Source of the DNA: Kangiellaceae bacterium
Lineage (GTDB): Bacteria; Pseudomonadota; Gammaproteobacteria; Enterobacterales; Kangiellaceae
DNA length: 64,000 nt
NCBI GenBank assembly: GCA_026196875.1
Contig: JAPHTP010000048.1
Span: 61,879-125,878, forward strand
Direction: 5' to 3'
The notes under the pieces are model-generated. The model was not told the DNA's origin. It ran no database searches and was given only the letters and a program-made list of their open reading frames with translations. Positions 1-11,293 of this stretch are shown here, one piece after another; the stretch's first letter is position 1, and each line of letters opens with the position of its first letter. A program made the translations under genes and the position numbers.

Positions 1-44
1 TTCTGATTACGAGTTGTCATAGTTTAATTTATCAAGCTAGATAG

Positions 45-428
45 TTAACCGAGCTCCATTACTCCATCCATTTCTACCTGAGCGCCTTTCGGTAATTCTT
101 TAACGCCAATCGCAGCTCGTGCTGGATAAGGCGCTTCAAAATATTGCGCCATAACTTCATTAACAATTGGAAAACAGCTTAAATCTGTCAAAAAGATATT
201 GAGCTTGGCTATATCATTCAGACTCCCGCCTGCAGCTTCAGCTACCGCGGTTAAATTTTTAAAAACCTGATGAATTTGTTGTTCAACTTCCTCGCTAACA
301 AATTCCATTGTTTCAGGTACTAAAGGGATTTGACCGGACAAATAGACGGTCTTTCCAGTTTTTACTGCTTGAGAATAAGTTCCGATTGCTGCAGGGGCTT
401 TGTCGGTAGAAATAATTTCACGTGGCAT
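45..428 (-). CDS. ridA: RidA family enamine/imine deaminase
   Basis: A 127-residue protein of the usual RidA (YjgF/YER057c/UK114) length. These cytosolic trimers hydrolyse reactive 2-aminoacrylate and related enamines released by PLP enzymes. Visible family signatures are the N-terminal [16 protein letters not shown] segment, YLSGQIPL, and the C-terminal [21 protein letters not shown], which carries the conserved Arg that binds the substrate carboxylate and the Glu near the end. It lies 56 bp downstream of spoT on the same strand, the common gammaproteobacterial rpoZ-spoT-ridA order, so cotranscription is likely. The function is firm at family level. Confidence 0.95.
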   Translation of the reverse strand: MPREIISTDKAPAAIGTYSQAVKTGKTVYLSGQIPLVPETMEFVSEEVEQQIHQVFKNLTAVAEAAGGSLNDIAKLNIFLTDLSCFPIVNEVMAQYFEAPYPARAAIGVKELPKGAQVEMDGVMELG

Positions 429-484
429 AGTGACTCCTTGATTGAGGATCTTTAATTGAAATAAGTCAGCAGAATAATAAAGAA

Positions 485-2599
485 CTATCTATGACGCGAG
501 ACCTTAATGACAAAATCGTATAAGCGTATCTTACGGATAATGTTTGCTAAATGAAGCCGGTTTTTAACGTCAATTAAGAAACTTAATAGATTAGTTGTTC
601 CATCTTTAGGGTCAATTTCAATATTAGCGATGTTCACACCTTCATCGGCGATCAGGTTAGTCACCTTTGCAAGCACTCCATGTTGATTTACAACATCGAC
701 TCGCAATTCAACTCGGAACTCGCCAACGATATCTTTTTCCCATTGTACCGGTACGTACTTGTCGAGATGTTCTTGATGATTGGCTACGTTGTTACAATCT
801 TGACGATGCAAAATAAACCCGCCGCTATTACTAATAGTGCCGACAATAGGATCGCCTGGAATTGGATGACAGCACTTAGCATACTCAATCATCATCCCTT
901 CGGTACCTTTAATCGCCAATGGTCGATTATGGTTTTCGTGTTTTTTAACCGCGGTCTCTACTTTCGGATCGAGTCGATGGGCGATGATTACGCTTGCTGT
1001 CTGGCCAAGACCAATTTCGGCGAGAATGTCATCAAAACTCGAATGGCGAGTTTCTTTTTCAACTCGCTTAATAACTTTCTTATCAATAGTATCAAGACTA
1101 ACGTCACCTAACGCTTTCTCAAGCAATCGTTGGCCTAGATTAATTGCATCATCCCGGCGCAAATTCTTGATAAAGTGACGTATATTAGTACGGGCTTTAC
1201 TTGTAACCACGTAACTTAACCAACCTGGATTAGGTTTCGCTCCAGGTGCCGTAATAATCTCAACGGTATGACCATTGCTCAATTCGCTAGAGAGCGCTGA
1301 AATTTTTCCGTCTACTTTACAAGCGATACAACTATTCCCCACATCGGTGTGGATTGCATAAGCAAAATCTACCGGTGTTGCCCCCTTCGGTAACTCGATG
1401 ATATTGCCATTTGGGGTAAAGACATAAACTTCGCCGGGAAATAGATCGACTTTTACACTTTCGATAAATTCTAGAGAATCGCCCGTATTTTTTTGTAGCT
1501 CCATCAAATTGCGCATCCACTCGCGCGCTCGCACTTCCGCGCGATTGATATTGCTACCACTTTTATAAAGCCAATGAGCTGCGACCCCGTTTTCCGCCAT
1601 CTGGTCCATAACTGTAGTACGAATTTGAACCTCAATATGCAATCCGTGGGGTCCCTTTAAGGTAGTATGCAATGATTGATAGCCATTGGTTTTAGGGATC
1701 GCAATATAATCTTTAAACCGTCCTGGTACGGGACGATATAAGTTATGCAATTGACCGAGAATCCGATAACAATTGTCTTCCGAATCAGTAATGACACGGA
1801 ATCCATAAACGTCCATCACTTCGTTAAATACGCGAACTTTCTCACCGACCTTTTCTAACATTTTTAGGTAGATACTAAATGGTGACTTTTCGCGTCCGCT
1901 GGCATCTGCATCAATATCTTCAGCATCCAATCGACTTTGAATGTTATTGCGGATACTACTGATTATCTCTTTGCGATTACCACGCGCCTTTTTAACTGAT
2001 TCGCGAATTACCCGCCAACGCATAGGATATTTGGCAGCAAACCCAAGTTCTTCGAGCTCCATGCGAACAGCGTACATGCCAAGTCGATTAGCAATAGGGG
2101 CGTATATCTCAATAGTTTCTTTGGCGATACGTCTTTGCTTATCCGGACGTAATGACCCCAGAGTTCGCATATTGTGCAATCGGTCGGCGAGTTTAATAAG
2201 AACCACCCGCAAATCTTCCACCATTGCCATCATCATTTTGCGGAAATTTTCTGCCTGAGCTTCTTCTCTTGAACCAAACTTAATTTGGGTCAATTTGCTG
2301 ACACCTTCAACCAGATCAGCTACCCGCTCACCAAACTTTTCAGCCAATTCTTCGCGGGTAACTTCACAGTCTTCAATCACATCATGTAGTAAAGCAGCCA
2401 TTAAGGTCTGTTTATCAAGGTGTAAAGTGGCTAGGATTTTTGTAACCGCAACAGGGTGGGTAATATAGGGGTCGCCGCTCGAGCGCAGCTGCCCATGATG
2501 GGAATCACGGGCGAAGATATATGCATCTTGGATTTCCTGGACTTGGGAAGGGTCTAAGTAAGTGAGCAATTGCTCTTTTAGTCCACTAAACAAATACAC
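485..2599 (-). CDS. spoT: Bifunctional (p)ppGpp synthetase/hydrolase SpoT
   Basis: A 704-residue RelA/SpoT homologue that makes and degrades the alarmone (p)ppGpp. Order of domains: HD hydrolase (about 25-170, with intact HDVIED), synthetase (about 230-350, with the basic GRFKDYIA motif of bifunctional enzymes rather than the acidic RelA form), TGS (about 385-445) and a C-terminal ACT domain (about 630-704). An intact HD motif argues for active hydrolysis, as in SpoT and unlike RelA. Translation starts at GTG 2599, which has GGAGG five bases upstream and gives the MYLF start seen in E. coli SpoT. It lies between rpoZ and ridA and is probably in one operon with them. Confidence 0.96.
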   Translation of the reverse strand: MYLFSGLKEQLLTYLDPSQVQEIQDAYIFARDSHHGQLRSSGDPYITHPVAVTKILATLHLDKQTLMAALLHDVIEDCEVTREELAEKFGERVADLVEGVSKLTQIKFGSREEAQAENFRKMMMAMVEDLRVVLIKLADRLHNMRTLGSLRPDKQRRIAKETIEIYAPIANRLGMYAVRMELEELGFAAKYPMRWRVIRESVKKARGNRKEIISSIRNNIQSRLDAEDIDADASGREKSPFSIYLKMLEKVGEKVRVFNEVMDVYGFRVITDSEDNCYRILGQLHNLYRPVPGRFKDYIAIPKTNGYQSLHTTLKGPHGLHIEVQIRTTVMDQMAENGVAAHWLYKSGSNINRAEVRAREWMRNLMELQKNTGDSLEFIESVKVDLFPGEVYVFTPNGNIIELPKGATPVDFAYAIHTDVGNSCIACKVDGKISALSSELSNGHTVEIITAPGAKPNPGWLSYVVTSKARTNIRHFIKNLRRDDAINLGQRLLEKALGDVSLDTIDKKVIKRVEKETRHSSFDDILAEIGLGQTASVIIAHRLDPKVETAVKKHENHNRPLAIKGTEGMMIEYAKCCHPIPGDPIVGTISNSGGFILHRQDCNNVANHQEHLDKYVPVQWEKDIVGEFRVELRVDVVNQHGVLAKVTNLIADEGVNIANIEIDPKDGTTNLLSFLIDVKNRLHLANIIRKIRLYDFVIKVSRHR

Positions 2600-2626
2600 C
2601 CAAGCCTCCGGACATCACTACACAGG

Positions 2627-2872
2627 TTATTCTTCGATGAGTTCGCCTGTTTCTTCAACAGCAGAAGAACCTAGACGATCTACATTTTCTGTGTTAACTA
2701 AGTTTTCTTCTATTTCACGTAAAGCCACCACTGTCGGCTTATCATTATCCCAGTCGACCATAGGATCTTTGCCACCGGTAGCCAGCTGACGAGCCCTTTT
2801 TGATGCAACCATGATTAGGTCAAAACGATTCCCAACTTTATCGACAGCGTCTTCGACTGTAACTCGTGCCAT
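2627..2872 (-). CDS. rpoZ: DNA-directed RNA polymerase omega subunit
   Basis: An 81-residue omega subunit, which helps assemble and stabilise RNA polymerase by holding the beta-prime subunit and takes part in ppGpp binding. The start [20 protein letters not shown] and the AxKRARQL and [12 protein letters not shown] segments are the canonical omega signature. The tail beyond the conserved core is short and acidic. It sits 27 bp upstream of spoT, linking polymerase and alarmone genes as in many gammaproteobacteria. gmk lies upstream, separated by 124 bp that could hold a separate promoter. Confidence 0.95.
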   Translation of the reverse strand: MARVTVEDAVDKVGNRFDLIMVASKRARQLATGGKDPMVDWDNDKPTVVALREIEENLVNTENVDRLGSSAVEETGELIEE

Positions 2873-2996
2873 TAGCTACTCCAATTAGTTAATTCCAAAA
2901 ATCTGAACGTAGTTTAATACCTATTCTTGGTTAATTATGGCCTGTTTTGGCGTCTGCTCCAAGAAAAGGGCCGCATAGTTTACCCTATATTCAGAA

Positions 2997-3662
<666 letters not shown>

Positions 3663-3696
3663 TTAGCTTTTACCAGACAGAAAATCAGTAAACGAA

Positions 3697-4563
3697 TTAT
3701 TCAATATTCTGAATCTGTTCACGCATTTGTTCAATCAATACTTTTAGTTCAACGGAAGCAGCTGTTGTTTTTGCATTGATCGACTTTGAACCAAGGGTGT
3801 TTGCCTCTCGATTAAGCTCTTGCATCAGAAAGTCTAAGCGACGGCCAATAGAACCGCCTTTTTTAACCAGGCGGGTTACTTCATTGATGTGGGTATCCAA
3901 TCTATCCAACTCTTCGTCAACATCAACTTTCTGTGCCAGTAAAACCATTTCTTGCTCGACACGCTGTTCTTCAAATTCCAGTTTTACTTCTTCAAATCGA
4001 TTAAGTAACTTTTCTCTTTGCCACTGGATAATGGCCGGCATTTCCTCTCTAACTAAGCCTACTTGCTCAGTCATACCTTGCAAACGTTGGTTGATGATCT
4101 CTGCCAAGCTTTGTCCTTCTCGCTCACGCATACTAATCAATTGTGACAACGCCTGTTCGAATCCCGAAACAAGGTCTTTTTCCATTTGTTCAGCGTCAAC
4201 TTCAGAAGTTTGAGTAACACCTGGCCAAGATAATACTCTAGTCAACTCTATATCCTGTTTTATTCCAGCCATTTCCTGGAGAGCTTGGTGCGATTCAAGT
4301 AATGTCCTTGCCATATCTTGGTTGAGCGAAAGGCCACCTTCCGCGGCACTTGATGTATCTAAACGCAAGCTACAATCAAGTTTGCCACGATTGAGTTTTT
4401 TACGGGCAACTTCTCGAAACTTAAATTCTAGATAACGAAAAGCCTCAGGCAATCTAAAATTAGTCTCCAGAAATCGGCTATTTACCGAACGGATTTCCCA
4501 CGTTGCATTTCCCCAGTCTTTTTCCACCGCAAAGCGAGAGAAGGCAGTCATACTTCGAATCAT
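3697..4563 (-). CDS. YicC family endoribonuclease
   Basis: A 288-residue member of the YicC/YloC family. The start MIRSMTAFSRF, the NSRFLETNFRLPE segment and the C-terminal RRLDFLMQELNREANTLGSKS are diagnostic. E. coli YicC is an RNase implicated in decay of the sRNA RyhB, and the family is generally described as an endoribonuclease with long helices; that activity is inferred here by homology. It lies 55 bp upstream of gmk on the same strand and is divergent from rph, the usual neighbour of yicC. Confidence 0.92.
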   Translation of the reverse strand: MIRSMTAFSRFAVEKDWGNATWEIRSVNSRFLETNFRLPEAFRYLEFKFREVARKKLNRGKLDCSLRLDTSSAAEGGLSLNQDMARTLLESHQALQEMAGIKQDIELTRVLSWPGVTQTSEVDAEQMEKDLVSGFEQALSQLISMREREGQSLAEIINQRLQGMTEQVGLVREEMPAIIQWQREKLLNRFEEVKLEFEEQRVEQEMVLLAQKVDVDEELDRLDTHINEVTRLVKKGGSIGRRLDFLMQELNREANTLGSKSINAKTTAASVELKVLIEQMREQIQNIE

Positions 4564-4704
4564 ATCTATAACCTGAATATTTTTGAGCTGTTGTCATTCA
4601 TTCGAAATTGTAACCTCTGTAGCGATTAATTTCGATAAATCATACAAAATCTTAGCTTATTTAGTTAAAATCGTCGCTCCAATAAGCTTAACGTGAGACG
4701 ACCA

Positions 4705-5418
4705 ATGCGCCCTAGTGGTAGAACCAGCAACCAACTTAGACCAATCCAAATTACGCGCCAATTTACCAATCATGCAGAAGGCTCTGTGCTGATCGAAGTC
4801 GGTGAAACTCGGGTTCTGTGCAATGCCTCTGTTGAAGCCAGCGTGCCACGGTTTTTGAAGGGAAAAAACCAAGGCTGGCTTACTGCAGAGTACGGCATGC
4901 TACCACGAGCAACTCACACAAGAAATATACGTGAAGCAGCTAAAGGAAAACAGACTGGGCGCACCCAAGAAATTCAGCGTTTAATTGGTCGTTCACTACG
5001 AGCGGCGGTTGATCTCGAAATGCTAGGAGAACATACAATCACTATAGACTGTGATGTATTGCAGGCTGATGGAGGTACTCGTACTGCTTCAATTACGGGG
5101 GCATGTGTTGCATTGGTCGATTGTTTGAATCACATGTTGAGGACCAATATGCTAAAAACCAATCCACTTAAGCACATGGTGGCAGCAATTTCAGTAGGCG
5201 TATATCAGGGCACTCCCGTTCTCGACCTTGATTACGCTGAAGATTCTAAAGCAGAAACCGACATGAATGTCATTATGGATGAAAGCAAAGGTATTATCGA
5301 ACTGCAAGGAACTGCGGAAGGCGCCACATTTAGCCAGCAAGAATTGCAAGAAATGATGTCATTAGCGCAACAAGGCATTGCAGAGCTTGTTGAAGCACAA
5401 AAATCAGCACTAGGTTAA
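4705..5418 (+). CDS. rph: Ribonuclease PH
   Basis: A phosphorolytic 3'-5' exoribonuclease that trims tRNA precursors. The protein (237 residues from ATG 4705) matches E. coli RNase PH throughout: MRPSGR start, [72 protein letters not shown] and AETDMNVIM. The frame also opens at GTG 4693, four codons upstream, but ATG 4705 gives the family MRPxGR start and is preferred. It is transcribed divergently from yicC. The full-length form suggests an active enzyme. Confidence 0.95.
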   Translation: MRPSGRTSNQLRPIQITRQFTNHAEGSVLIEVGETRVLCNASVEASVPRFLKGKNQGWLTAEYGMLPRATHTRNIREAAKGKQTGRTQEIQRLIGRSLRAAVDLEMLGEHTITIDCDVLQADGGTRTASITGACVALVDCLNHMLRTNMLKTNPLKHMVAAISVGVYQGTPVLDLDYAEDSKAETDMNVIMDESKGIIELQGTAEGATFSQQELQEMMSLAQQGIAELVEAQKSALG

Positions 5419-5448
5419 GCGTATTCTAAAGAGACAGAGGTAGTTAAA

Positions 5449-8181
5449 TCACTTTTGTCTCTTCACGATTAACTCAAATAAAAGCTCAAACCTAACCGGT
5501 TTAGTCAAATATTCATCAAAACCAGATTCCAACCCACGTCGAATATCTTCAGCAAGCGCATTGGCGCTAACTGCAAATACATGATTGAAGACGAATTTTG
5601 AATTGGATTTAATCGTCTCCAATATTTCGAAACCGGACATATCCGGCAACGTAATATCAAGCAGAACAAAGTCAAATTGAGCCGCCCTCATTCTTGCCAA
5701 GCCCGCTTCACCGGTAGCCTCTCTTTGATACTCGATCTGCGGAAAACGTTTCATTGCTTTTTCCATAACCAAGGCGTTTACATCATTATCTTCAACATAC
5801 AACACCCGACACGGCTCAATATCAAATAGCGGCTTTACCGTTTGACGAGCAGCTTCCCGTTGTTGTTTTGAGGCCAGCGGAATAATAACGTTGAAGCAAG
5901 AACCTCGACCTACCTCGCTAGATACATCAATTTCACCTTGCATAGCTTCAATGAGTTTTTTCGTAACCATCAAACCTATGCCATATCCATCAATGCCCGC
6001 ACCTTCTTGCCCCAATCGCTCAAACGGTTTGAACATTTGCGCCAATTTCTTACTTTCGATACCAACCCCATTATCTTGTACTTTAATTTCGCAACTTGTT
6101 TGATCGGTATTAATCGATATTGAAACTTCACCATTTTCGCGATTGTATTTAATCGCATTGCTGAGCAAATTAATCAAAACCTGTTTCAACCTAAGTCTAT
6201 CTGCTTTTACATAGGTTTCTTGCTCACGCTTTTGCCAATTAATTGCAACGTGTTTTGATTGTGCCTGATTTGAAACAAGCTTTAAACTATTATCGATTAG
6301 TTTAACCAGCCCAACATCTTCAACATTTAAATGCAGCTGCCCCGCTTCAATTTTCGATAAATCAAGTATGTCATTAATCAATAGCATTAAATGCTGAGAG
6401 GCGATAAATATTTCATTGCTTAGTTCCTTTGCATCAGAAGTCAAAGAATCCTCTTCTTTTAGCAACTGACAAAAGCCGGATATCGCATTTAGAGGAGTTC
6501 TTAACTCATGACTCATCGACGAAAGGAACACCGACTTTGCCTCGTTGGCCTTTTCGGCATGATCTCTTTTTTGCTGGTGTAAGCGCTCAGCTTCAAAGGC
6601 AATCTTTAATCTTCTTTCGGCTGACTCATAGGCCCTGACTAACGTTACCATTTCCGATGGAACATAAGGAGAAATCTGCATTGGCTTAGCATTCTTCTTA
6701 TTAGAGACATTGAATGCGAGGGTCCTTCTCAAGAGCCAACTAATTGGACCATTTATCTGATTGGATACAAATGCCGCTAAAGCGCCAATTGTCAGCATTA
6801 CAGCGAGTAAGGCTAAACTCAGTTTATGGTATCGTTTACGCGCAATTTGATTAAATTTTTTCGCGCTAAACATGGTTCTTATTTGCCAGCCATTACTTAA
6901 CGTATAAGAACGTGAGATGATATCTTGCTCACTTACCGATACTTTATAGAAGCCAGGATTATGGTTAGACTCTACCGCTTTCCAGTCAACTTTTTGCAAG
7001 TGTTTGACGTTCAAAGGCCTTGAAGCATAAATTACTTTTTCATTTTTGTCGGTAATCAAGACTTGCTGTTCTAATCTTTGAAATGATGGAGAGCTTGCAC
7101 TAGCGTCAGCAACAAGTTCTTTAAGTGAATACAAATTTAGCGATCCGGCAAAAACACCAACGACTTGTTCAGAATCAGGCATTTTAATTGGAGCACTTAC
7201 CGTTACTATAGGGTCGAATCCAAATCCTCTCCCGCGAAACGCCTGAGAAATATATACATTGCCCAGCACTGCTTGCTGGAAATATTCTCTGTCGATAATA
7301 ACCGGTTTACCTTCAGGTACTTTTTCGATCGGGTTAAAGGTCTCTATTTGCCCATTGGGATTGGCTACGAATACCGATAAAAATCGAGGGTTCTGTTGGT
7401 GAAATTGACGCAACGCAATTAATGAATAGCGATCGTTTTCTGCTTTCAATCCAAGCAACTCAGCTTGCTTACTAATCGCAAACTCACTGGCATGCAAATA
7501 ATTATCCAGTTCTCTGGCAATTAATTTTGCGTTGTTTTCCAGCTGATAACTTGCCCGAAACTTTATGTTTTGCAGCATGTTTTTAGCAAAGTAAATCATG
7601 AAGAAAACAAGTGGCAAAGTCATACTCACCATCAAAATGGTAAAGACCTGAGTGCGTAAAGTATATGATTTAGCGGGGGCGAGTTTAAGTTGCTTAGGAA
7701 TAGAGAAAAACCACATTAACGCCGAAGCAATTAACGTATAAAAAAAACTATTGAGTAAATACTTTCCAACTAAATCAACAGCTAAAGAGGGGACGCTATA
7801 AAAGAAAAGTAATATGGCTACAAAAGGTATGGCGATAGTCAGCCAATAACAAGCTACGGCTAAAAGCTCATTCCAACCTTTTCGATAAAGCCAACCGACG
7901 ATAAATGCTTCAGGAACAAAAACTAAATAACCAAATGAATGTTCCCAACTCGCCATCAAAGCGATAGAAACGACAAACGCTACTAATGCACCGGCTATAG
8001 GTCCTACGCAAAGTGCCACTAATATGCTCATTGCCGGGCCAAAAATTAAGGTCAATTCACCAAACAAAAAAACCGGGAACAGGTTGGCGGTAAATCCAAT
8101 CACGCCACACAGAATACAGAACAAAAGAACTCTTCGATGCCCAACATCTTTTAGGTCTAAACTTGTTGCTGAGCTAACCAT
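5449..8181 (-). CDS. Hybrid sensor histidine kinase with membrane sensor and receiver domain
   Basis: A 910-residue membrane kinase. An N-terminal block of about five to six hydrophobic segments (about 18-170) resembles MASE/LytS-like integral sensors. A further TM (about 178-200) leads into an extracytoplasmic Cache-like sensor (about 205-445), a TM (about 455-475), a coiled linker and HisKA with FLSSMSHELRTPLNAISG (phospho-accepting His). An HATPase_c domain (NLLSNAIKYN, DNGVGI, GYGIGLMV) and a C-terminal receiver (about 780-905; LYVEDND, FDFVLLDITLPDMSG, LTKPV) follow. Phosphorelay from HisKA to its own receiver is expected, with the output partner not visible nearby. It starts 6 bp after the SDR gene, so the two are probably cotranscribed. 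Confidence 0.88.
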   Translation of the reverse strand: MVSSATSLDLKDVGHRRVLLFCILCGVIGFTANLFPVFLFGELTLIFGPAMSILVALCVGPIAGALVAFVVSIALMASWEHSFGYLVFVPEAFIVGWLYRKGWNELLAVACYWLTIAIPFVAILLFFYSVPSLAVDLVGKYLLNSFFYTLIASALMWFFSIPKQLKLAPAKSYTLRTQVFTILMVSMTLPLVFFMIYFAKNMLQNIKFRASYQLENNAKLIARELDNYLHASEFAISKQAELLGLKAENDRYSLIALRQFHQQNPRFLSVFVANPNGQIETFNPIEKVPEGKPVIIDREYFQQAVLGNVYISQAFRGRGFGFDPIVTVSAPIKMPDSEQVVGVFAGSLNLYSLKELVADASASSPSFQRLEQQVLITDKNEKVIYASRPLNVKHLQKVDWKAVESNHNPGFYKVSVSEQDIISRSYTLSNGWQIRTMFSAKKFNQIARKRYHKLSLALLAVMLTIGALAAFVSNQINGPISWLLRRTLAFNVSNKKNAKPMQISPYVPSEMVTLVRAYESAERRLKIAFEAERLHQQKRDHAEKANEAKSVFLSSMSHELRTPLNAISGFCQLLKEEDSLTSDAKELSNEIFIASQHLMLLINDILDLSKIEAGQLHLNVEDVGLVKLIDNSLKLVSNQAQSKHVAINWQKREQETYVKADRLRLKQVLINLLSNAIKYNRENGEVSISINTDQTSCEIKVQDNGVGIESKKLAQMFKPFERLGQEGAGIDGYGIGLMVTKKLIEAMQGEIDVSSEVGRGSCFNVIIPLASKQQREAARQTVKPLFDIEPCRVLYVEDNDVNALVMEKAMKRFPQIEYQREATGEAGLARMRAAQFDFVLLDITLPDMSGFEILETIKSNSKFVFNHVFAVSANALAEDIRRGLESGFDEYLTKPVRFELLFELIVKRQK

Positions 8182-8187
8182 TTCTGC

Positions 8188-8961
8188 CTATTTGCTTATT
8201 GTTAATGGCGCAAAAGCCTGACATGTAGGCATAACTTCAATGCGATTGATGTTGACATGAGGAGGCAAATTGGCGCTCCAGAAAATACTTTCGGCTATAT
8301 CATCTGCTGTTAATGGCTGAACCCCCTGATAAACAGAATCTGCTTTTGCTTGGTCACCGTGAAACCTGACAACCGAAAACTCAGTTTCTGCTAATCCAGG
8401 CTCAATATTGGTTACCCTTATTGCCGTTCCAGCAAGGTCAGCGCGAAGATTTAGGCTAAATTGAGCTACGAATGCCTTGCTCGCACCATAAGTGTTGCCG
8501 CCGGGATACGCATAACTTCCAGCAATAGAACCGATGTTAATAATGTGTCCGGTATTGGCTTCAACCATGCGCGGCAACAAAGCCCGAGTCATCGCGATTA
8601 AGCCTTTTATGTTGGTATCTATCATCGTATACCAATCTTCTTGTTCAGCTTTATGCGCCGGCTCAAGTCCTAAGGCCAACCCCGCGTTATTGACTAACAG
8701 ATCAACTTGAATGGCCTCATCAGCTAACCATCGACGGAAATTATCTATGTCATTTTGTTTTGTAACATCGAACTCTCTAATTTGACAAACTTCTTGTCCG
8801 AGCTGCTGTTTTAATGATTCGAGTTTCTCTAAACGCCTTGCTAATGCGATAACTTTCCAACCGGCGGCGGCAAATTTTTTCGCTGTAGCATATCCGAAAC
8901 CGGAACTAGCGCCGGTTATTACCGCTGTTTTGGGAGTAGACTTAGAATCAAGATCTGACAT
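8188..8961 (-). CDS. SDR family NAD(P)-dependent oxidoreductase (YdfG-like)
   Basis: A 257-residue classical short-chain dehydrogenase. The cofactor loop TGASSGFGYATAKKF is near residue 17, an Arg-rich segment ALARRLEKL suggests NADPH preference, NNAGLAL is the structural motif, and the catalytic Ser, Tyr and Lys lie in INIGSIAGSYAYPGGNTYGASK. The sequence is closest in appearance to YdfG, the NADP-dependent 3-hydroxy acid/serine dehydrogenase family; substrate choice is inferred. It is divergent from apaH and sits just upstream of the hybrid kinase, with a 6 bp gap. Confidence 0.85.
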   Translation of the reverse strand: MSDLDSKSTPKTAVITGASSGFGYATAKKFAAAGWKVIALARRLEKLESLKQQLGQEVCQIREFDVTKQNDIDNFRRWLADEAIQVDLLVNNAGLALGLEPAHKAEQEDWYTMIDTNIKGLIAMTRALLPRMVEANTGHIINIGSIAGSYAYPGGNTYGASKAFVAQFSLNLRADLAGTAIRVTNIEPGLAETEFSVVRFHGDQAKADSVYQGVQPLTADDIAESIFWSANLPPHVNINRIEVMPTCQAFAPLTISK

Positions 8962-9117
8962 GAATGGACTATCCTTGACTTCCCCGCTAATGATAAGTTG
9001 TATACACCTACAATCTTTTGTTATTAGTAACTGTTCGTTTTAAACGCTCGCTGAACCGTTACAATTATTGTAAAGTAACTAACATCAATCACTTGTTATA
9101 AATAAAGTATCTAGTAT

Positions 9118-9927
9118 ATGGCGACATATGCCATTGGTGATATCCAAGGATGTTACCAGACTTTCATTCTGCTTCTCAATAAAATTCAGTTTAATCCCAA
9201 TCAGGACAAGCTATGGCTGGCAGGCGATCTCATCAATCGTGGCAAAGCTTCTCTCGAAGTTCTGGAGTTCGCTCTAAAATATAAGAAAAATATGCGCTGT
9301 GTGCTGGGTAATCATGACCTTCACTTTCTGGCAGTCGAGTCTGGAGAGCACTTCGCACGGCCCAAAGATACATTGGATGAAATCTTAAAATCACCTAACC
9401 GCGACAAGATTGTTAAATGGTTAAAAAAACAGCCATTAATGATTACTGACAAAGAGCAGGGATTCGTCATGTCTCATGCAGGGATCCCTCCTGTATGGCG
9501 CTTTAAACAGGCACAAAACTATGCTGACGAAGTAACCCAATGTATCCAATCTAATAAAGCTAATAATTTTTTTGCCGCCATGTACGGAGATATTCCTGCA
9601 TATTGGAGTGAAGACCACAAAGATTTAGCAAGGCTTCGCTACATTACCAACGGATTGACTCGAATGAGGTTTTGCTATGCCAACGGTGAACTTGAGCTAA
9701 AAACCAAGGGCGCGCCGGGATCTCAGCCGCCATTCTTATACCCCTGGTATCAACTACGCAAGAAGAAACCCAAATACAAAGTATTATTCGGGCATTGGGC
9801 ATCTCTAGTCGGAGAATGTGACAAACCCAACTATTTTGCATTGGATACCGGCTGCGTATGGGGTCGACAATTAAGTGCTTTACGACTTGAAGATCTGCAA
9901 TGGTTTAGAGTAGATTCTGTTGAATAG
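9118..9927 (+). CDS. apaH: Symmetrical bis(5'-nucleosyl)-tetraphosphatase ApaH
   Basis: A 269-residue metallophosphatase that cleaves Ap4A into two ADP, controlling dinucleoside polyphosphates and removing Np4 caps from RNA. All metal-site blocks are present: AIGDIQGCY at residues 5-13, LAGDLINRG, VLGNHDLHFLAV, MSHAGIPPVW and LFGHWASLVG. Length matches E. coli ApaH (about 280). It has no ksgA/apaG neighbours in this window, unlike enterics, and is followed 44 bp later by a patatin-like gene on the same strand. Confidence 0.94.
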   Translation: MATYAIGDIQGCYQTFILLLNKIQFNPNQDKLWLAGDLINRGKASLEVLEFALKYKKNMRCVLGNHDLHFLAVESGEHFARPKDTLDEILKSPNRDKIVKWLKKQPLMITDKEQGFVMSHAGIPPVWRFKQAQNYADEVTQCIQSNKANNFFAAMYGDIPAYWSEDHKDLARLRYITNGLTRMRFCYANGELELKTKGAPGSQPPFLYPWYQLRKKKPKYKVLFGHWASLVGECDKPNYFALDTGCVWGRQLSALRLEDLQWFRVDSVE

Positions 9928-9971
9928 TTTTTTCAACACGCTAAAACAAACTGATTCAAAGTAGCTTCCCT

Positions 9972-11045
9972 ATGTCATCGATAGAAATTTATGCTGGCCA
10001 AACCGCGTTAAACAAAATAAGACAAAATGGTTTTAAAGCGGAACAATTTGAAGTAATGGCAGGCGCGTCCGGCGGCCCTAAGTGGTTTACTTTGTTTGGT
10101 CTTGACTGTTATTTATTTGGCGAATTTTTTAATAACAGAACTCAACCAATTAGAACCATCGGTTCATCCGCCGGTTCATGGCGTATGGCATGCCTTGCAC
10201 AAGAAGATCCGGTTGGTGCGATAAAGCGCTTGGCACATTACTACTCTCGAGAAACCTATTCCGCAAAACCTGATGTGCATGAAATCAGCGATAAGGCGAT
10301 CCAAATGCTAGATAAAGTACTCGGTACCACAGGTGAAGCAGAAATTGCGAATAGCCAACTGGTGCAAAGCCACTTCATCGTTGCCCGAGCAAAGGGTCTC
10401 AATCGTTCCGAAAATAAGGCCGTGCAACTAGCCGGACTAATTACTGCAGCGGCGACAAACGCCTGGTCAAGACAAAAAATTCGGAATCATTTCGAGCGCT
10501 TTATTTTTTATACCAATAACCCCAACTTTAGCCACAGTTACTTCCAATTTGATGATCTCCCCACTCAATACATCCCACTAACCTCGCAGAATATTCACCA
10601 AGTTCTAATGGCCTCAGGGTCGATTCCTCTGGTTTTACGAGGGATTCGGGATATTCCAGGCGCTCCTCACGGAATTTATCGCGATGGCGGTATTATCGAT
10701 TATCACCTGGATCTTAATTTCCAAACCGATAAGCTAGTCCTGTACCCCCATTTTTTCCCTATTTTAAAACCCGGTTGGTTTGATAAAAAAATAAAATCTC
10801 GAAAGGCTGCAATTGCCAACTACCATAATGTTGTACTGATTACACCATCACAAAGGCATGTCGCTTCGTTACCTTATGGAAAAATTTCTGACCGTACCGA
10901 TTTTGAAAAGATGGATGAAAAAACTCGACTTAAATATTGGCAAACGGTATTGGACAAAAGCCACCAAATGGCAAAAGACTTTCATCAAATAATAAATAGC
11001 GAAGAAAGCTTAGCAAATATCCACCCTATAGAGAAAATTTTGTAA
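9972..11045 (+). CDS. Patatin-like phospholipase family protein
   Basis: A 357-residue protein with the patatin Ser-Asp dyad. MAGASGGPKWF (about 28-38) is the oxyanion-type Gly-rich loop, TIGSSAGSW (about 59-67) is the GxSxG nucleophile elbow, and YRDGGIIDYH (about 233-242) is the DGG motif with the catalytic Asp. No signal peptide is seen, so a cytosolic lipid or acyl hydrolase is inferred; the substrate is unknown. It follows apaH by 44 bp, possibly as a two-gene unit. Confidence 0.8.
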   Translation: MSSIEIYAGQTALNKIRQNGFKAEQFEVMAGASGGPKWFTLFGLDCYLFGEFFNNRTQPIRTIGSSAGSWRMACLAQEDPVGAIKRLAHYYSRETYSAKPDVHEISDKAIQMLDKVLGTTGEAEIANSQLVQSHFIVARAKGLNRSENKAVQLAGLITAAATNAWSRQKIRNHFERFIFYTNNPNFSHSYFQFDDLPTQYIPLTSQNIHQVLMASGSIPLVLRGIRDIPGAPHGIYRDGGIIDYHLDLNFQTDKLVLYPHFFPILKPGWFDKKIKSRKAAIANYHNVVLITPSQRHVASLPYGKISDRTDFEKMDEKTRLKYWQTVLDKSHQMAKDFHQIINSEESLANIHPIEKIL

Positions 11046-11293
11046 TTTTCAGTAATTTTTCTGGTTAAAAAACGAAATAGAGACCATTCAATAAAAAAAC
11101 ATCGAACTCTTACTTTTCCAATTTGTAGACACCGAGTATTCAGCTAAAACACGGATTAATTCGAATTTTTTAATCTGACCTAATATCATCGACTAAACTG
11201 TAATAAGTTAGCTTCGAGATTGGTAAGCTTTTTATCATTTATACTATTTCACCATTTTAATCGAAACGATTTCTATACCGCAGAGAAATTTAT